This document shows, in pieces, positions 33,494 to 45,055 of a stretch of DNA of 64,000 nt (its first letter is position 1; each line of letters starts with the position of its first letter). The DNA is from Aselliscus stoliczkanus (taxonomy: Eukaryota; Chordata; Mammalia; Chiroptera; Hipposideridae), in contig CM066737.1 in assembly GCA_033961575.1 (NCBI GenBank), positions 66,918,771 through 66,982,770 of the forward strand, given 5' to 3'. The notes below the pieces were generated by a model that worked only from the letters and a program-made list of their open reading frames with translations, had not been told where the DNA came from and made no database searches. The position numbers were made by a program, and so were the translations under genes.

Positions 33494-35445
33494 AAAAATC
33501 CATTGTGTTCCTATATACTAACGATGAAATTTCAGAAAAGGAAATGAAAACAATTTCTTTTGCAACTGCAACAAAAAGAATAAATTAAAATAAATCCTAG
33601 GAATAATCTTAAACAAGGAAGTGAAAGATCTATACATGAAAAACTATAAGACATTATTAAAAGAAATTGAAGAAGACACAAAAAATTGGAAAGATATTCC
33701 ATGTTCATGTATTGGAAGAATCAAAATAGTTAGAATGGCTATATTACCCAAAGCAATATACAGAATTAATGCAATCCCCATCAAAATACCAATGGCATTA
33801 AAACAACATCAACAACAAAATAACTATCATCAGATTTGTATTAAATCACAAAAGACCATGAATAGCCAAAGCAATCCTGAGACAAAAGAACAAGGCTGGA
33901 GGTATTACACTCCCTGCCTTCAATGTATATTACAAAGGAACAATAATCAAAATGGCATGGTACTCTAGCGGTCCCGGTTCTGTCCCACATATGAGGGCCA
34001 GTGAAAATGCCCTCCAAAAAAAAATGGCATGGTACTGGCAGAAAAACAGACATACAGACCAATAGTACAGAACTGAGAACTCAGAAATAAACCCACATAT
34101 GTATATATGGCCAGATAATTTTTGACAAAGATGCCAAAAAACATACAATGGAAAAAAGAAGCCTCTTCTATAAATGGTGCTGGGAAAATTGGAAAGCCAC
34201 ATGCAAAAGAAAGAAACTAGAATGCTGTCTGTCACAACATATCAAAATTAATTCAAAATGGATCAAAGACCTAAATGTAAGACTGAAACAATAATTTCAT
34301 AGAAGAAAGCATAGGTAGTAAACTCAGAGAGGACTCTATAAATTTTACCTCAAAAGCAAGTGAAGTAAAAGCAAAAATAAATGAATGGGACTATATCAAA
34401 CTAAAAAGCTTTAGTACAGCAAAAGAAACCCTCAACAAAACTAAAAGGCAACAAACTGAATGGGAGAAGATATTTGCAAACAACACCTCTGATCAAGGGC
34501 TAATATCCAAAATATATAAAGAACTCAACAGCAAGAAAACAATCCAATTTTAAAAACGGGCAGAGGGCCTACGAGTAAACAGACACTTCTCCCAAGAAAA
34601 CATACGAATGGCCAACAAATATATGAAACAATGCTTAACTTCACTAGCTATTTAGGAAATGCAAATCAAAACCACAATGTGATACCACCTCACACCTGTT
34701 AGAACGGTTATCATCAACAAAACAAATAATAACAGGTGTTGTAGAGGCTGAGGAGAAAAAGGAACCCTCATACACTGTTGGTGGGAATGGTACAGCCACT
34801 ATGGAAAACAGTATGGAGATTCCTCAAAATATTAAGAATAGAATTATTATATGACCCAGCAATCCCTCTTCTGGGTATCTACCCAAAAAAAACCTGAAAA
34901 CATTTATCTGTAAAGATAAATATACCCCTATGTTCGAACATTGTAGCATTAGTCATGGTGGCCAAGCAAGACATGGAAACAACCAAAGTGTCCTTAGATG
35001 GTTTGATAAAGAAGTTGTGGTAAATATATAGAATGGAATATTACTCATCCATAAGAAAAGATGAAATACTGCCATTTGAGGCAACATAAATGGATCTCGA
35101 GATTATCATGTTAAGCACAATAAGTCAGACAGAAAATGTCGAGAACCATATGGTTTCACTCATGTGTGGGATATAAAACAGCAAATGAACAAAATAAATG
35201 AACAAGACAAAGAAACAAAACCTTATAGACACAGACAACAGTTTAGTATTTATCTGAAGGTAAGGGGGAGGGGAATGGTAACAGAAGGTAGAGGAAATCA
35301 AATATATGGTGATAGAAGGAGAACTGACTTTGAGTGGTGAACACACAATGCAATATAGAGATGGTATTATAGCAATATTCACTTGTAGTCTATAATTTTC
35401 CTAACATATTTTACCCCAATAAATTTAATTTAAAAGTATTGGAAC
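33494..35445 (+). mobile_element. L1-F, right part with its own 3' UTR
   Basis: Resumes ORF2 of L1-F after L1-G and reads through the carboxyl region to about 35180. The 3' UTR ends CCCCAATAAATTTAATTT at about 35418-35435. This 3' UTR differs from that of L1-A/B/E/G, so it is another, older subfamily. A 56-bp SINE fragment sits at 33965-34020. Confidence 0.85.
33965..34020 (+). mobile_element. Very short 5'-truncated type-B SINE
   Basis: Only the distal half of a type-B head (CCCGGTTCTGTCCCACATATG, GGGCCAGTGAAAATGCCCTC) plus an A run, inside L1-F. The target duplication AAAATGGCATGGTACT (33949-33964 and 34021-34036) is perfect. This shows it is a genuine 5'-truncated insertion, not decay. 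Confidence 0.93.
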
Positions 35446-36317
35446 CTTTGTGCATTGCCTAACAATAAAATTTCCTGAATCTACACAACAGAGGTAAAAA
35501 AAATGCATTGAAAAAGTTAACATTCTCAGGGACCAATGAGAAAAAACAAAAGGAAAAAAATTCTCACCAGCGTCTCAGAAAGAAGGGCGAGACAATGTGG
35601 GGTTGAATAAATATTTGAAGAAATACTGGCTGAAAACTTCTAAAATTTGGCAAAAAAACACAAACCTACTACTCCAAGTAGTTAAGTGAACCGCAAAGAG
35701 TTTAACTTAGAAGAAATCCATGCCCCGGCACATCATTATTGAACTTTTGAAAACTGAAGACAAAGAACAAATCTGAAAGTAACCATAAAATAACATTGTG
35801 TTACCTATAGGGGAAAAACAAATCAAATGAAAGCATATTCATCTCAAACAGTGGAGGCCAGAAGAAAGTGACACAATATTTCTCAAGTACTGAAAGGAAA
35901 AAACTGTCATCCTTGAAGTCTATAGTTGGTGAAACTTTCTTTCAGGAAAGGAAAAGGAATTAAAATATTATCAGATAAAAAAGAAGTAAAACAAATCTGT
36001 CATTAGCAGAAACACCAGAATCCAGAAAAAAAAAAGAGTAAAACAAATTAGACCACAAAGAATGCACAGTCATATGTATAATATATAATAAAATAGTACA
36101 AAAATAAATATGAGTGTATGTCAATGAAATTGAAAACAAAAACAATGAAAATAAATTAAATTCTCATTCTTTGAAAATATCAATAAAATTAATAGACCTC
36201 TAGTGATATTGACAAAGGTCAAAATTATTAATATCACAAGTGAATCAAAGGATATCGCTATAGACTACATATATCTAAAAAAAAAATAAAGGAATAGTAT
36301 AATGAAAAATACATACA
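35446..36317 (+). mobile_element. Ancient L1: ORF1 end and start of ORF2 (sense)
   Basis: From about 35590 the text follows old L1/HAL1 ORF1 ('atatttgaagaaatactggc', ATGCCCCGGCACATCATTATTG, AGTGGAGGCCAGAAGAAAGTG). A jump to a linker of ORF2 comes at about 36090-36300 ('aaaattaatagacctctagt'). Its continuation lies beyond L1-C at 39593. 35446-35590 is unassigned. Confidence 0.65.
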
Positions 36318-37329
36318 GGGGATCTCTGGTAAAATGGCGGAATAGACAGACGCTGTGCTAACTACCTCCCAGGATCACACCAAAATCACAAACAATTTAT
36401 ACCACATTCAACCCCAGAGGTCCCCGGAACACTAGATGAACAGAACCACTAAACAAAGAACTTAAAGAGGATACCACATCAAGTCTGGTAGGACGGGCGG
36501 AGACGAGAGAGGGTGAACCCCGTGAGGGAAGCCCCAGCTCTGGGGAGGCTTCTCCAGTTGGGGGAGAGACCCTCCGGCCGCACACCAAGCTCACCAGCCC
36601 AGAGTTCCTTCGCCGGGAAGAGGAGTTCCAAGAAAGCTGGCAGTAAATCAGTGAGGACACTCTTTGCTCAGCTCGGTGAGGCAAAGAGCGGCTAGAGTAT
36701 CAGTGGGGCCGGCGCATGGGCTTGCTCACCGGTGAGCACTTACCTGGTTCCTGGTGGAGGGAATAGCTGTGTGAGCCGGGCCCAGGAGCCTGCGGGGACA
36801 GACTGAACTGAGCACCTTTGGTGCAAAGGCTGGAGGTTCTTGGACTATTGTTCCCCTGGTGTGAAGCCCGCACGTGAGTGGTGTAAGGAGGGTGCCATTT
36901 TGTCAGGGTTGGGCCCTCCCACAGAGAATCAGGTCCGAGACCTGATTGGTCTGGTGGAATCGGCGCAGAAGTGCGTGTGTGCATGCGTGTGCATGTGGCC
37001 TTGGACCACCACACTCCGCTCGGCTTGTGCTGCATTGCCAGGGAAACACTGGGTGGGTGCCCTCCAGCTCCAACAGGCTGCTCTCTGAGATGCAGGAGTG
37101 CGCGAGCTGCCTCGGGTCTCCACTCTCTGCACTGCGCTTGCAGAGTTGCCAGGCTGGTGATTGGTTGCCAGGCTGCTCGGTCTGATCTGCGAGCGGCTGA
37201 TTGGGACAGGCTGAGACTGGGAGTTTTCCTGGGAGTGTTGGGCCGTGAGCTGTGTGCCTGCGTGATCCAGCCAGGGTTCTCCTGGTGATCTATCTAATAC
37301 ACCAAAGCAATCCCAGAGTGACAGCCAGA

Positions 37330-38200
37330 ATGGGGAAACAAAGAAACATGTCACAAGTAAAAGATCAGAAGAAAACTCTAGAAATGGAACTAAATGAAAC
37401 AGAGGAATCCAACCTTTCAGAGACAGAGTTTAGAACACTGATGATAAGAATGTTTAACAAACTTTGTGAGGACAAAAGGAAGGATAGAGAAATCATAAAA
37501 AACAACCTGTTAGAACTAAAGAATACAATAACAGAAATGAAGAACACACTCGAAGGAATCACCAGTAGAGTAGATGAAGCAGAGGAGCGGATCAGCGATT
37601 TGGAAGACAAAATAGCAGAAATCACCCAGTTGGCACAACAAAAAAACCAAAGAATAAAAAACAATGAAAACAGTTTAAGAGCCCTATGGGACAAGATGAA
37701 GCCCAACAACCTTCGCATCAAAGGGATACCAGAAGGAGAAGAGAAGAAACAAGGGGTCGAGAATGTATTTGAAAAAGTAATGACTGAAATCTTCCCTACC
37801 CTGGTGAAGGAAATCAACATACATGCCCAGTAAGTGCAGAGGGTTCCAAACAATCTGAACCCAAACAGGTCCACACCAAGACACATCATAGTAATATGGC
37901 AAAGGTTAAAGACAGAGACAGAATCCTAGAGGCCGCAAGGGAAAGACAGCAGGTAACATACAAAGGAACTCCTATTAGACTAACAGCTGACTTGTCTACA
38001 GAAACTCTGAAGGCCAGAAGGGAGTGACACGAGATATTCAAAGTGACACAAAATAAAGGCCTACAACCAAGATTGCTCTACCCAGCACGGCTATCACTTA
38101 AAATTGAAGGAGAAATAAAGAGCTTCTCAGAAAAGAATAAGCTTAAGGAGTTCATTACCACCAAGCCAGCCTTGCAAGAAATGTTAAAAGGGTTTTTTTT
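37330..38200 (+). pseudogene. L1-C ORF1 relic
   Basis: The ATG at 37330 begins an ORF1 with a coiled-coil region (residues ~45-130, LELKNTITEMKNTLEGITSR) and the RNA-binding part (NLRIKGIPEGEEKKQG). A TAA replaces the expected Glu codon at 37831, after 167 codons. Related sequence continues in frame-shifted form through PNRSTPRHIIV and the carboxyl domain (TPIRLTADLSTETLKARRE) to about 38200. The protein is clearly homologous to that of L1-B, although the 5' UTRs are unrelated. Confidence 0.9.
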
Positions 38201-38261
38201 TTAAACCAAAGAAAGGGGTAAACAAGCTAACCCAGAGAGACCAGGAATACAAATAACAAAA

Positions 38262-38850
38262 TGGCAATACATATGCACTTATCAATAATCATTTTAAATG
38301 TGAAAGGGCTAAATGCTCCAAACAAAAGACAGAGAGTGGCTGAGTGGATAAGAAAATAGGACTCATGTATATGCTGTTTACGGATGGAATAAGATTTTTC
38401 ATGCAAATAGAAATGAGAAGAAAAAAAAAGAGCTGGAGTACCAACGCTTGTTTTGGACCAAATAGACTTTAGAATGACTACGGTAAAAGACAAAGAAGGG
38501 CACTATAACCCTAATAAACATCTATGCACCCAACATAGGAGCTCCTAATTACATGTAACAGATTTTGACAGATATAGACACAGAGATCAACAGTAACACT
38601 ATCATAGTAGGGGACCTCAACACCCCATTGTCACCAATGGACAAACCCTTTAGACAGAAAATCAACACAGAAAGAGTGGCCTTAAATGACACTTTAGACC
38701 AGCTGGACTTCATCGATATTTTTAGAGCATTTCACCCTGAAACAACAGAATATACTTTCTTCTCAAGTACACATGGGACATTTTCCAAGATAGACCACGT
38801 TAGGCCACAAAACAAGTCTCAGTAAATTTAAGAAGATTGAAATCATATCA
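38262..38850 (+). pseudogene. L1-C ORF2 endonuclease remnant
   Basis: Begins with the ORF2 start text (atggcaatacatatgcac) and retains the VGDLNTPLSP segment and the FSSTHGTFSKIDHV-type end of the domain. The QETH segment is lost in a gap near 38375, and there are stops. It ends abruptly at the deletion junction near 38850. Confidence 0.85.
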
Positions 38851-39592
38851 AGCAGATATAAAGGAAAAACTGATGGTTGCTGGCTGGGAGGGAGTGGGGA
38901 TGAGGGAGAGGGGGAAGGTTTTGGACAGCGTAGGTGGGTAACTACAATGTTGCCGCAGGGATATGGGGGCAGTTCTGGGAATGTAACTGATAATGTTGTG
39001 AAGAAACTATTATGTTAAGTGAAATAAGTCAGTTGGAGAAAGACAAATACCATATGATCTCTTATATGTGGAATCTGAAAAACTGAATGAACGATCAAAG
39101 TAAACAGCCTCATAGATATAGAGGAAAAACTGAGGGTTGCTAGTTGGGAGGGGGTGGGGATAAGGGAGAAGGGGAAGGGATTAGACAGCATAAATAGATA
39201 ACCACAATATTGCCACAGGGATATGAAACACAGTTAGGGGAATATAATAATGTTGTAAAAATTTTGTGGTGTGTCAGATAGTCACATGTCTTCTTAGGAG
39301 ACCACTTCATGGATGGAGTAGAGGTTTGATCACTGCCCTGTACACCTGAAGTTGATGTTGTATAATATTGTATGCCAACTGTAACTGAATATATAGATAG
39401 TCACGGGATGTGGAGTATACTGTGGAAGGGAATCAAAGGAATTGTAATAGATATGTATGATATGTGGGGGGAGGTGTGGGGTGGCGAACTGGGGGAGGGG
39501 TATTGTCACTTTGAGGGGTAAAAAATATAATATTGTGTTGTACACCTGAAACTGATTTTTAAAAAAATGTTTATTTCACAATAAAAGATTAA

Positions 39593-40043
39593 AAAAATAC
39601 ATACAAAAATTTGACAACTTAGATGAGATTGACCAATTCCTCAAAGAGCACCAACTACCACTACTCATCCAATATAAAATATTCCTATAACTATTGAAGC
39701 AATTTAGTTTAGAGTTAAACAGTGCCCTACAAAGGAAACTACAGATCCTGTGGCTTCTCTTACAAGTAATCTACCAGAATTTATGAGTGAGTTTAAAAAG
39801 GTTGCAAGATTACAAGATCAAAAGTTAAAATCAATTGCAGTTCTATATACTAACAATGAAAATTTGAAAACTAATATTAAAATCAAAATATTACTTACAA
39901 CCATGCCAAAGATTATTCAGTACTTAAATATATACTTTAAAAATATACACAGGTTCTGAAAATGTATATATGTAAAAGAAATCAAAGAGGAATTAAATAA
40001 ATGTAAACACATACCATATCCATAAATTGGAAGAATCAACATA
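39593..40043 (+). mobile_element. Ancient L1, ORF2 middle part (sense)
   Basis: Continuation of the L1 interrupted by L1-C ('tttgacaacttagatgag' and 'attctatatactaacaatg'-like text). Degenerate. It stops at the TA target of the mariner. Confidence 0.65.
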
Positions 40044-42900
40044 TGAAGTCTGACAATTATGTTCGTGAACTCATCCTAGAAAAGTGCTACATTCATTGAA
40101 TGGGGGAGTAGCCGGCGGAGTTTTTTTATTCTTCGCAAGACACGCTTACGCTGAAGCAACCATGTGTAAGGGACCTGCAGTTGGCCTTGATCTTGGTACC
40201 ACCTACTCCTGTGTGGGTGTCTTCCAACACGGAAAAGTGGAAATAATTGCCAATGATCAGGGAAACTGAACCACCCCAAGTTATGTCGCCTTTACTGATA
40301 CGGAACGATTGATGGGTGATGCTGCAAAGAATCAAGTTGCAATGAATCCCACTAACACGGTTTTTGATGCTAAACAACTGATTGGATGTAGATCTGATGA
40401 TGCTGTTGTTCAATCCGATATGAAGCATTGGCCCTTCATGGTGGTGAATGATGCTGGCAGACCCAAGGTCCAAGTAGAATGCAAGGGAGAGACAAAAAGT
40501 TTCTATTCAGAAGTGTCATATATGGTTTTAACAAAGATGAAGGAAATTGCAGAAGCCTATCTTGGGAAGACCGTTACCAATGCTGTTGTCACAGTACCTG
40601 CTTACTTCAATGACTCTCAGTGTCAGGCTACCAAAGATGCTGACACTATTGCTGGTCTCAATGTGCTTAGAATCATCAATGAACCAACTGTTGCTGCTAT
40701 TGCTTATGGCTTAGACAAAAAGGTTGGAGCTGAAAGAAATGTGCTGATCTTTGACTTGGGAGGTGGCACTTTTGATGTGTCAATTCTCACTATTGAAGAT
40801 GGAATCTTCAAGGTCAAATCTACAGCTGGGGACACTCACTTAGGTGGAGAAGACTTTGACAACTGAATGGTCAACCATTTTATTGCAGAGTTCAAGCACA
40901 AGCTTAAGAAGGACATCAGTGAGAACAAGAGGGCTGTCCGTCGCCACCGTACTGCTTGTGAACATGCTAAGCATACTCTCTCTTCCAGCACCCAGGCCAG
41001 TATTGAGATTGATTCACTCTCTGAAGGAATTGACTTCTATACCTCTATCACTCGTGCCCGATTTTAAGAATTGAATGCTGACCTTTTCCGTGGCACCCTG
41101 GACCCTGTAGAGAAAGCCCTTCGGGATGCCAAGCTTGACAAGTCCCACATCCATAATATTGTCCTGGTGGGTGGTTCTACCCGTATGCCCAAGATTCAGA
41201 AATTCCTACAGGATTTCTTCAATGGAAAAGAGTTGAATAAGAGCATCAACCTTGATAAGGCTGTTGCTTATGGTGCAGCTGTCCAGGCAGCCATCCTATC
41301 TGGAAACAAATCTGAAAAGGTTCAAGATTTGCTGCTGTTGGATGTCACTCATCTTTCCCTTGGCATTGAAACTGCTGGTGGAGTCATGACTGTCCTCATC
41401 AAGCACAATACTACCATTCCCACCAAGCAGACACAGACCTTTACTTCCTATTCTGACAACCAGCCTGGTGTGCTTATTCAGGTTTATGAAGGTGAGCAGG
41501 CCATGACCAAGGATAACAATTTGCTTGGCAAGTTTGAACTCACAGGCACACCTCCTGCACCTTGTGGTGTTCCTCAGATTGAAGTCACTTTTGATATTGA
41601 TGCCAATGGCATCCTCAATGTCTCTGCTGTGGATAAAAGCACAGGAAAAGAGAACAAGATTACCATCACTAATGACAAGGGTCGCCTGAGCAAGGAAGAC
41701 ATTGAGCACATGGTCCAGGAAGCTGAGAAGTACAAAGGTGAAGATGAGAAGCAGAGGGACAAGGTGTCTTCCAAGAATTCACTTGAATCCTATGCATTCA
41801 ACATGAAAGCAACTGTTGAAGATGAAAAACTCCAAGGCAAGATCAATGATGAGGACAAACAGAAGATTCTTGATAAGTGCAATGAAATCATCAACTGGCT
41901 TGATAAGAATCAGACTGCAGAGAAGGAAGAATCTGAACATCAGCAGAAAGAGCTGGAAAAAGTCTGCAATCCTATCATTACGAAGCTGTACCAGAGTGCA
42001 GGAGGCATGCCACGAGGGATGCCTGGAGGCTTTCCTGGTGGTGGAGCCCCTACTTCTGGTGATGCCTCTTCTGGACCCACCATTGAAGAGGTTGATTAAG
42101 CCAACCATAAGCATGGATGTAACACTGTTCCACGCAAAATATGGAAGGACCCAAATTGGTAGCAAATTCATAGCAGTTTTAAAGTTGAACTGCAATGTAG
42201 TAAGAAAAATACAAAAAGAAAAACTGGGCATTCTTGATACTTGAATATGGAATTATGTGCACAGGGAAAGGAAATAACGATGCACTTTATAAGCACTGTA
42301 TTGTAAAGTGGAAAATGCGATGTCTTAAATAAAACTATTTAAAATTGGCACCATAGAAAAGAAAAAGTGCTACATACCTCATTGCTGAATATTACTATGG
42401 TCACCTTCGAAGTACTCCCCTTGGGAAGCTATGCACCAATGCCAGTGCCTAGTCCACCCTTCAAAGCAACTTTAGAACTCTTTTCTGGAATGGCCAGCAG
42501 AGCTGTCGTCATATTGCTCTGGATATCCTGAATGTCATCAAAATGTCTTCCTTTCAATACTTACTTTATCTTTGGGTAAGGAAAGAAGTCATTGGGGGCC
42601 AGATCAGGTAAGTAGGGAGGGTGTTCCAATACAGTTATTTGTTTACTGGCTAAAAACTCCCTCACAGACAGTGCCCTGTGAGCTGGTGCATTGTCATGAT
42701 GCAAGAGCCATGAATTGTTGGCAAAAAGTTTGGGTCGTCTAACTTTTTCACGTTGCCTTTTCAGCAATTCCAAGTAGTAAACTTGGTTAACTATTTATCC
42801 CGTTACTGGAAATTCATAATGAATAATCCCTCTGATAAAAAAAAACACAAAGATTAGTGACATCGTTGCAACAAGTTCGTGAACTTAATTATCAGACTTT
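40044..42900 (-). mobile_element. Internally deleted mariner (antisense) carrying an HSPA8 retrocopy
   Basis: Ends are marked by TA at 40042-40043 and 42901-42902 and by inverted repeats (left TGAAGTCTGACAATTATG, right inverse CAAAGTCTGATAATTAAG). Without the retrocopy at 40093-42359 the mariner is about 590 bp. Read on the minus strand, it goes from the terminal repeat through GAACTTGTTGCAACGATGTC directly into the carboxyl half of the transposase. This is the same deletion junction as in the copy at 23509. It is inserted in the ancient L1 that continues at 42903. Confidence 0.92.
40093..42359 (+). pseudogene. HSPA8: HSPA8 (HSC70) processed pseudogene
   Basis: Intronless retrocopy of the constitutive cytosolic Hsp70 chaperone mRNA: 5' UTR (40093-40161), CDS-equivalent 40162-42099, 3' UTR and AATAAA at 42328. 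In total the reading frame covers 645 codons plus stop, against 646 in HSPA8; one codon is missing at about 40507 (PEEV read as SEV). Nucleotide-binding signatures IDLGTTYS-like and [12 protein letters not shown] are visible, and the carboxyl terminus ends in the EEVD motif typical of cytosolic Hsp70. Three in-frame stops kill it: codon 36 (TGA, 40267) and codon 235 (TGA, 40864), both Arg CGA-to-TGA changes at CpG, and codon 302 (TAA, 41065). Several other Arg codons became His or Cys. A duplication of about 15 bp (40078-40092 against 42360-42375) shows L1-mediated insertion into the mariner. Essentially no A tail remains beyond the AATAAA-linked end. Confidence 0.97.
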
Positions 42901-42902
42901 GT

Positions 42903-43012
42903 AGTCATTACGTCAGTTCTCCCAGTCAGATCTATAGATATAATGCAATTCCTATCAAAATCAGAGCAAGGATTTTCAAGCTATAAACAAGCTTATTCTA
43001 AATATATATGGA
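42903..43012 (+). mobile_element. Ancient L1, short ORF2 piece
   Basis: Contains the 'atagatataatgcaattccta' type text (YRFNAIPIK region) and leads to the type-B SINE at 43013. Confidence 0.7.
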
Positions 43013-43118
43013 GGGCCGGCCAGGTGGCACAATGGTTGAGCGCTGGCTTGGGAAGCCAGCGGCCCTGGTTCAGGTCCCATATGCAAGGGCCAGTGACACT
43101 GCCCTCAAAAAAAAAAAA
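43013..43118 (+). mobile_element. Type-B tRNA SINE, short form
   Basis: GGGCCGGCCAGGTGGCACAA at the start (A-box-like), GGTTCAGGTCCC as worn B box, then GGGCCAGTGACACTGCCCTC and 12 A. About 105 bp, that is, a head with almost no body. An approximate duplication of the flanking AATATATATGGAG is blurred by the adjacent microsatellite. Confidence 0.88.
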
Positions 43119-43202
43119 TATATATATAGAGAGAGAGATAGATAGATATCTATATCTATATCTATATCTATATCTATATCTATATCTATATATAGATATA
43201 TG
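43119..43202 (+). repeat. Compound microsatellite (TA / GATA / TATATC)
   Basis: TA run, then GAGA/GATA, then seven or so TATATC hexamers ending in TATATAGATATATGG. It grew from the SINE tail. Open frames here are repeat artefacts. Confidence 0.93.
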
Positions 43203-45055
43203 GAAAGGCACAGAACCTAGAAAAGCCAAAATAACTTTGAAAAGAACAATAAAGTGGAAAGTATCTCTTCACTGTATATTAAGCTTTACTATGTAGTTAC
43301 AGTGATCAAGACAGTGTAAAATTGGTGCGGAGGGATAGAAACAAAATTAATGGAACAGAATAGTTCATTCAGAAATAGACCCATGTAAATATGCCCAACT
43401 GATTTTTGACGGAACTGCAAAGGCAATTCAATGGAGGAAAATTAACCTTTTGTACAAATAGTCACAGAATCATTAGGCATCCATAGACATTTGAAAAAAA
43501 AAATAAACTGAAAAGGAATTGCAAACATAAATGTAAAACTATAAAATGTTAAAAAAAATCATCGGAGAAAATTATTCATGATTTAGACCTAGGCAAAGAG
43601 TTTTTAGGCTTGACACCAAAAGCATGATTCATAAAAAGAGAAGTTGATTAATTGGACTTGATCAAATTTTAAAAAGCATATTTTCAGAGCCAGCCGAGTG
43701 GTTCAGTTGATTAAGAGCTCGTTCAAGAGTGCAAGCTGAGTTCTGAGCAACAGCAGTTCGATGCCCAGCCCGAGCTGAGCAGCCGCTGAGCTGCCAACAA
43801 GTAGCAGGATGGCTCAACTAAAATAAATAAGTAAAATAAAATAAAATAAAAAGCATATTATCCTTTGTGAAGCCCATGTGAAAGTGAAAGACAAGTTACA
43901 TATTTGGGGAAAACATTTGCAATCCACATACCCTACAAAGGACTAGTATACATAAAGGATTCTTGAAACTAAAAATTTATTTTAAAATGTATTAAAAATG
44001 GGGGAAAGAAATGAACAGACAGTTCACTAATGAGGATGTGTAAATTGAAAATAAGCACATTAAAATACATTCAACAACATTAGCCATTAGGGGTATGCAA
44101 GTCAAAAACTACAGTGCGATTGTACTACACACATAGTAGAATAACTAAAATAAAAAATAGTGACAATGCCACATTCTGGCACAGATACAGAGAAACTGGA
44201 TCACTCATACATTTTTAATGTGAAATGATAAAGCCAATCTAAGAACATTTGGCAGTTTCTAAAAAATGGCTGTGCAATTACCATACAACCCAGAAATTCC
44301 ACTCTTTTTGGCACTGATCCAGAGAAATTACAACTCATTTCACACAAAAACCTGTATGTGAATGTTCATAGCAGTTTTATTTGTAAGAGCTAAAAATTTT
44401 TGTCAATCTAAATGTCTTTCAACTGGTGAATGGATAAAAAAATGTGGTGCATGCATACCATGGACTACTACCTCAGCAATTAAAACAAACTATTTAGACA
44501 TACAAATACTACTCAACTATTTAAACAAATAAACGTATTGATTCATCTTAGTTGAATCTCTTCGGAGTTATGTGGAGTGAAAAAATATCAATCCCAAAAG
44601 GTTACATACCATACGATTCCATTTGTAGAGATTTTTATAATGACAAAATTTTAGAAATGGAGGACAAATGAAAGTTTCCAGGGGTTAGGGGCAGAAGGCA
44701 GGGTAATGGAGATGGGTACAGTTATAGAAAGGCAACATCAGGGACAATCTCAGGGATCTTTTTGTGTTGATTGAAATGTTCAGTATCTTGACTGTGGTGG
44801 TGGATTCACAAACTTCCAGTTGTGATAAAATTTGGAACTAAATACACACACTCATGAATGAATACAAGTAAAACTGGTGAAATCTGGAAAAGATGAGTGG
44901 GTTTTTATTAATATCAATATCCTGGTTGAAACTGTTGTATAGTTTTGCAAATATTACTATTCTGGGAACCAAATAACAGATACACAGTACATTTCTCTAT
45001 TGTTTCTTATAACTGCATGTGAATCTGTAATTATCTCAATAAAATGTTCTTTCTT
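43203..45055 (+). mobile_element. Ancient L1, ORF2 3' part and 3' UTR (sense)
   Basis: The last part of the host L1 that began near 35590: ORF2 carboxyl text (AATAGACCCATGTAAATATGC, 'tgctggcatagatacaga'-like at 44180, zinc-knuckle area worn away). Then comes an old 3' UTR with TGCATGTGAATCTGTAATTA and AATAAAATGTTC near 45039. A type-A SINE lies at 43683-43847. Confidence 0.8.
43683..43847 (+). mobile_element. Type-A tRNA SINE, sense
   Basis: Head GAGCCAGCCGAGTGG... with AGCAGTTCGATGCCC, a short body ending GTAGCAGGATGGCTCAACTA, then an ATAAA-rich tail. Target duplication AAAAAGCATATT at 43671-43682 and 43848-43859. Confidence 0.9.

Larger units (their letters stand above)
36318..39592 (+). 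mobile_element. L1-C: 5'-complete L1 with large internal deletion
   Basis: Starts with a 5' UTR of a different type (36318-37329) that opens with an AAAATGGCGG box. Next come ORF1 (37330 on) and the first ~580 bp of ORF2 (endonuclease) to about 38850. The sequence then jumps directly to 3' UTR text at 38851-39002, followed by a second stretch of ORF2 terminus and 3' UTR at 39003-39592. The 13-bp target duplication AAAAATACATACA (36305-36317 and 39593-39605) encloses the whole, so the doubled 3' end arose within or was carried by one insertion, or was added later. Confidence 0.88.

Noticed and set aside
40309..42099. Possible functional HSP70 gene with long open segments (185 and 342 codons)
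   Set aside because: Three in-frame stops, loss of one codon, an Arg-to-His/Cys pattern from CpG decay, no introns and flanking duplication show a processed pseudogene.
42561..42773. 70-aa minus-strand protein with HDNAPAH
   Set aside because: Not a separate gene; it is the carboxyl transposase remnant of the deleted mariner.
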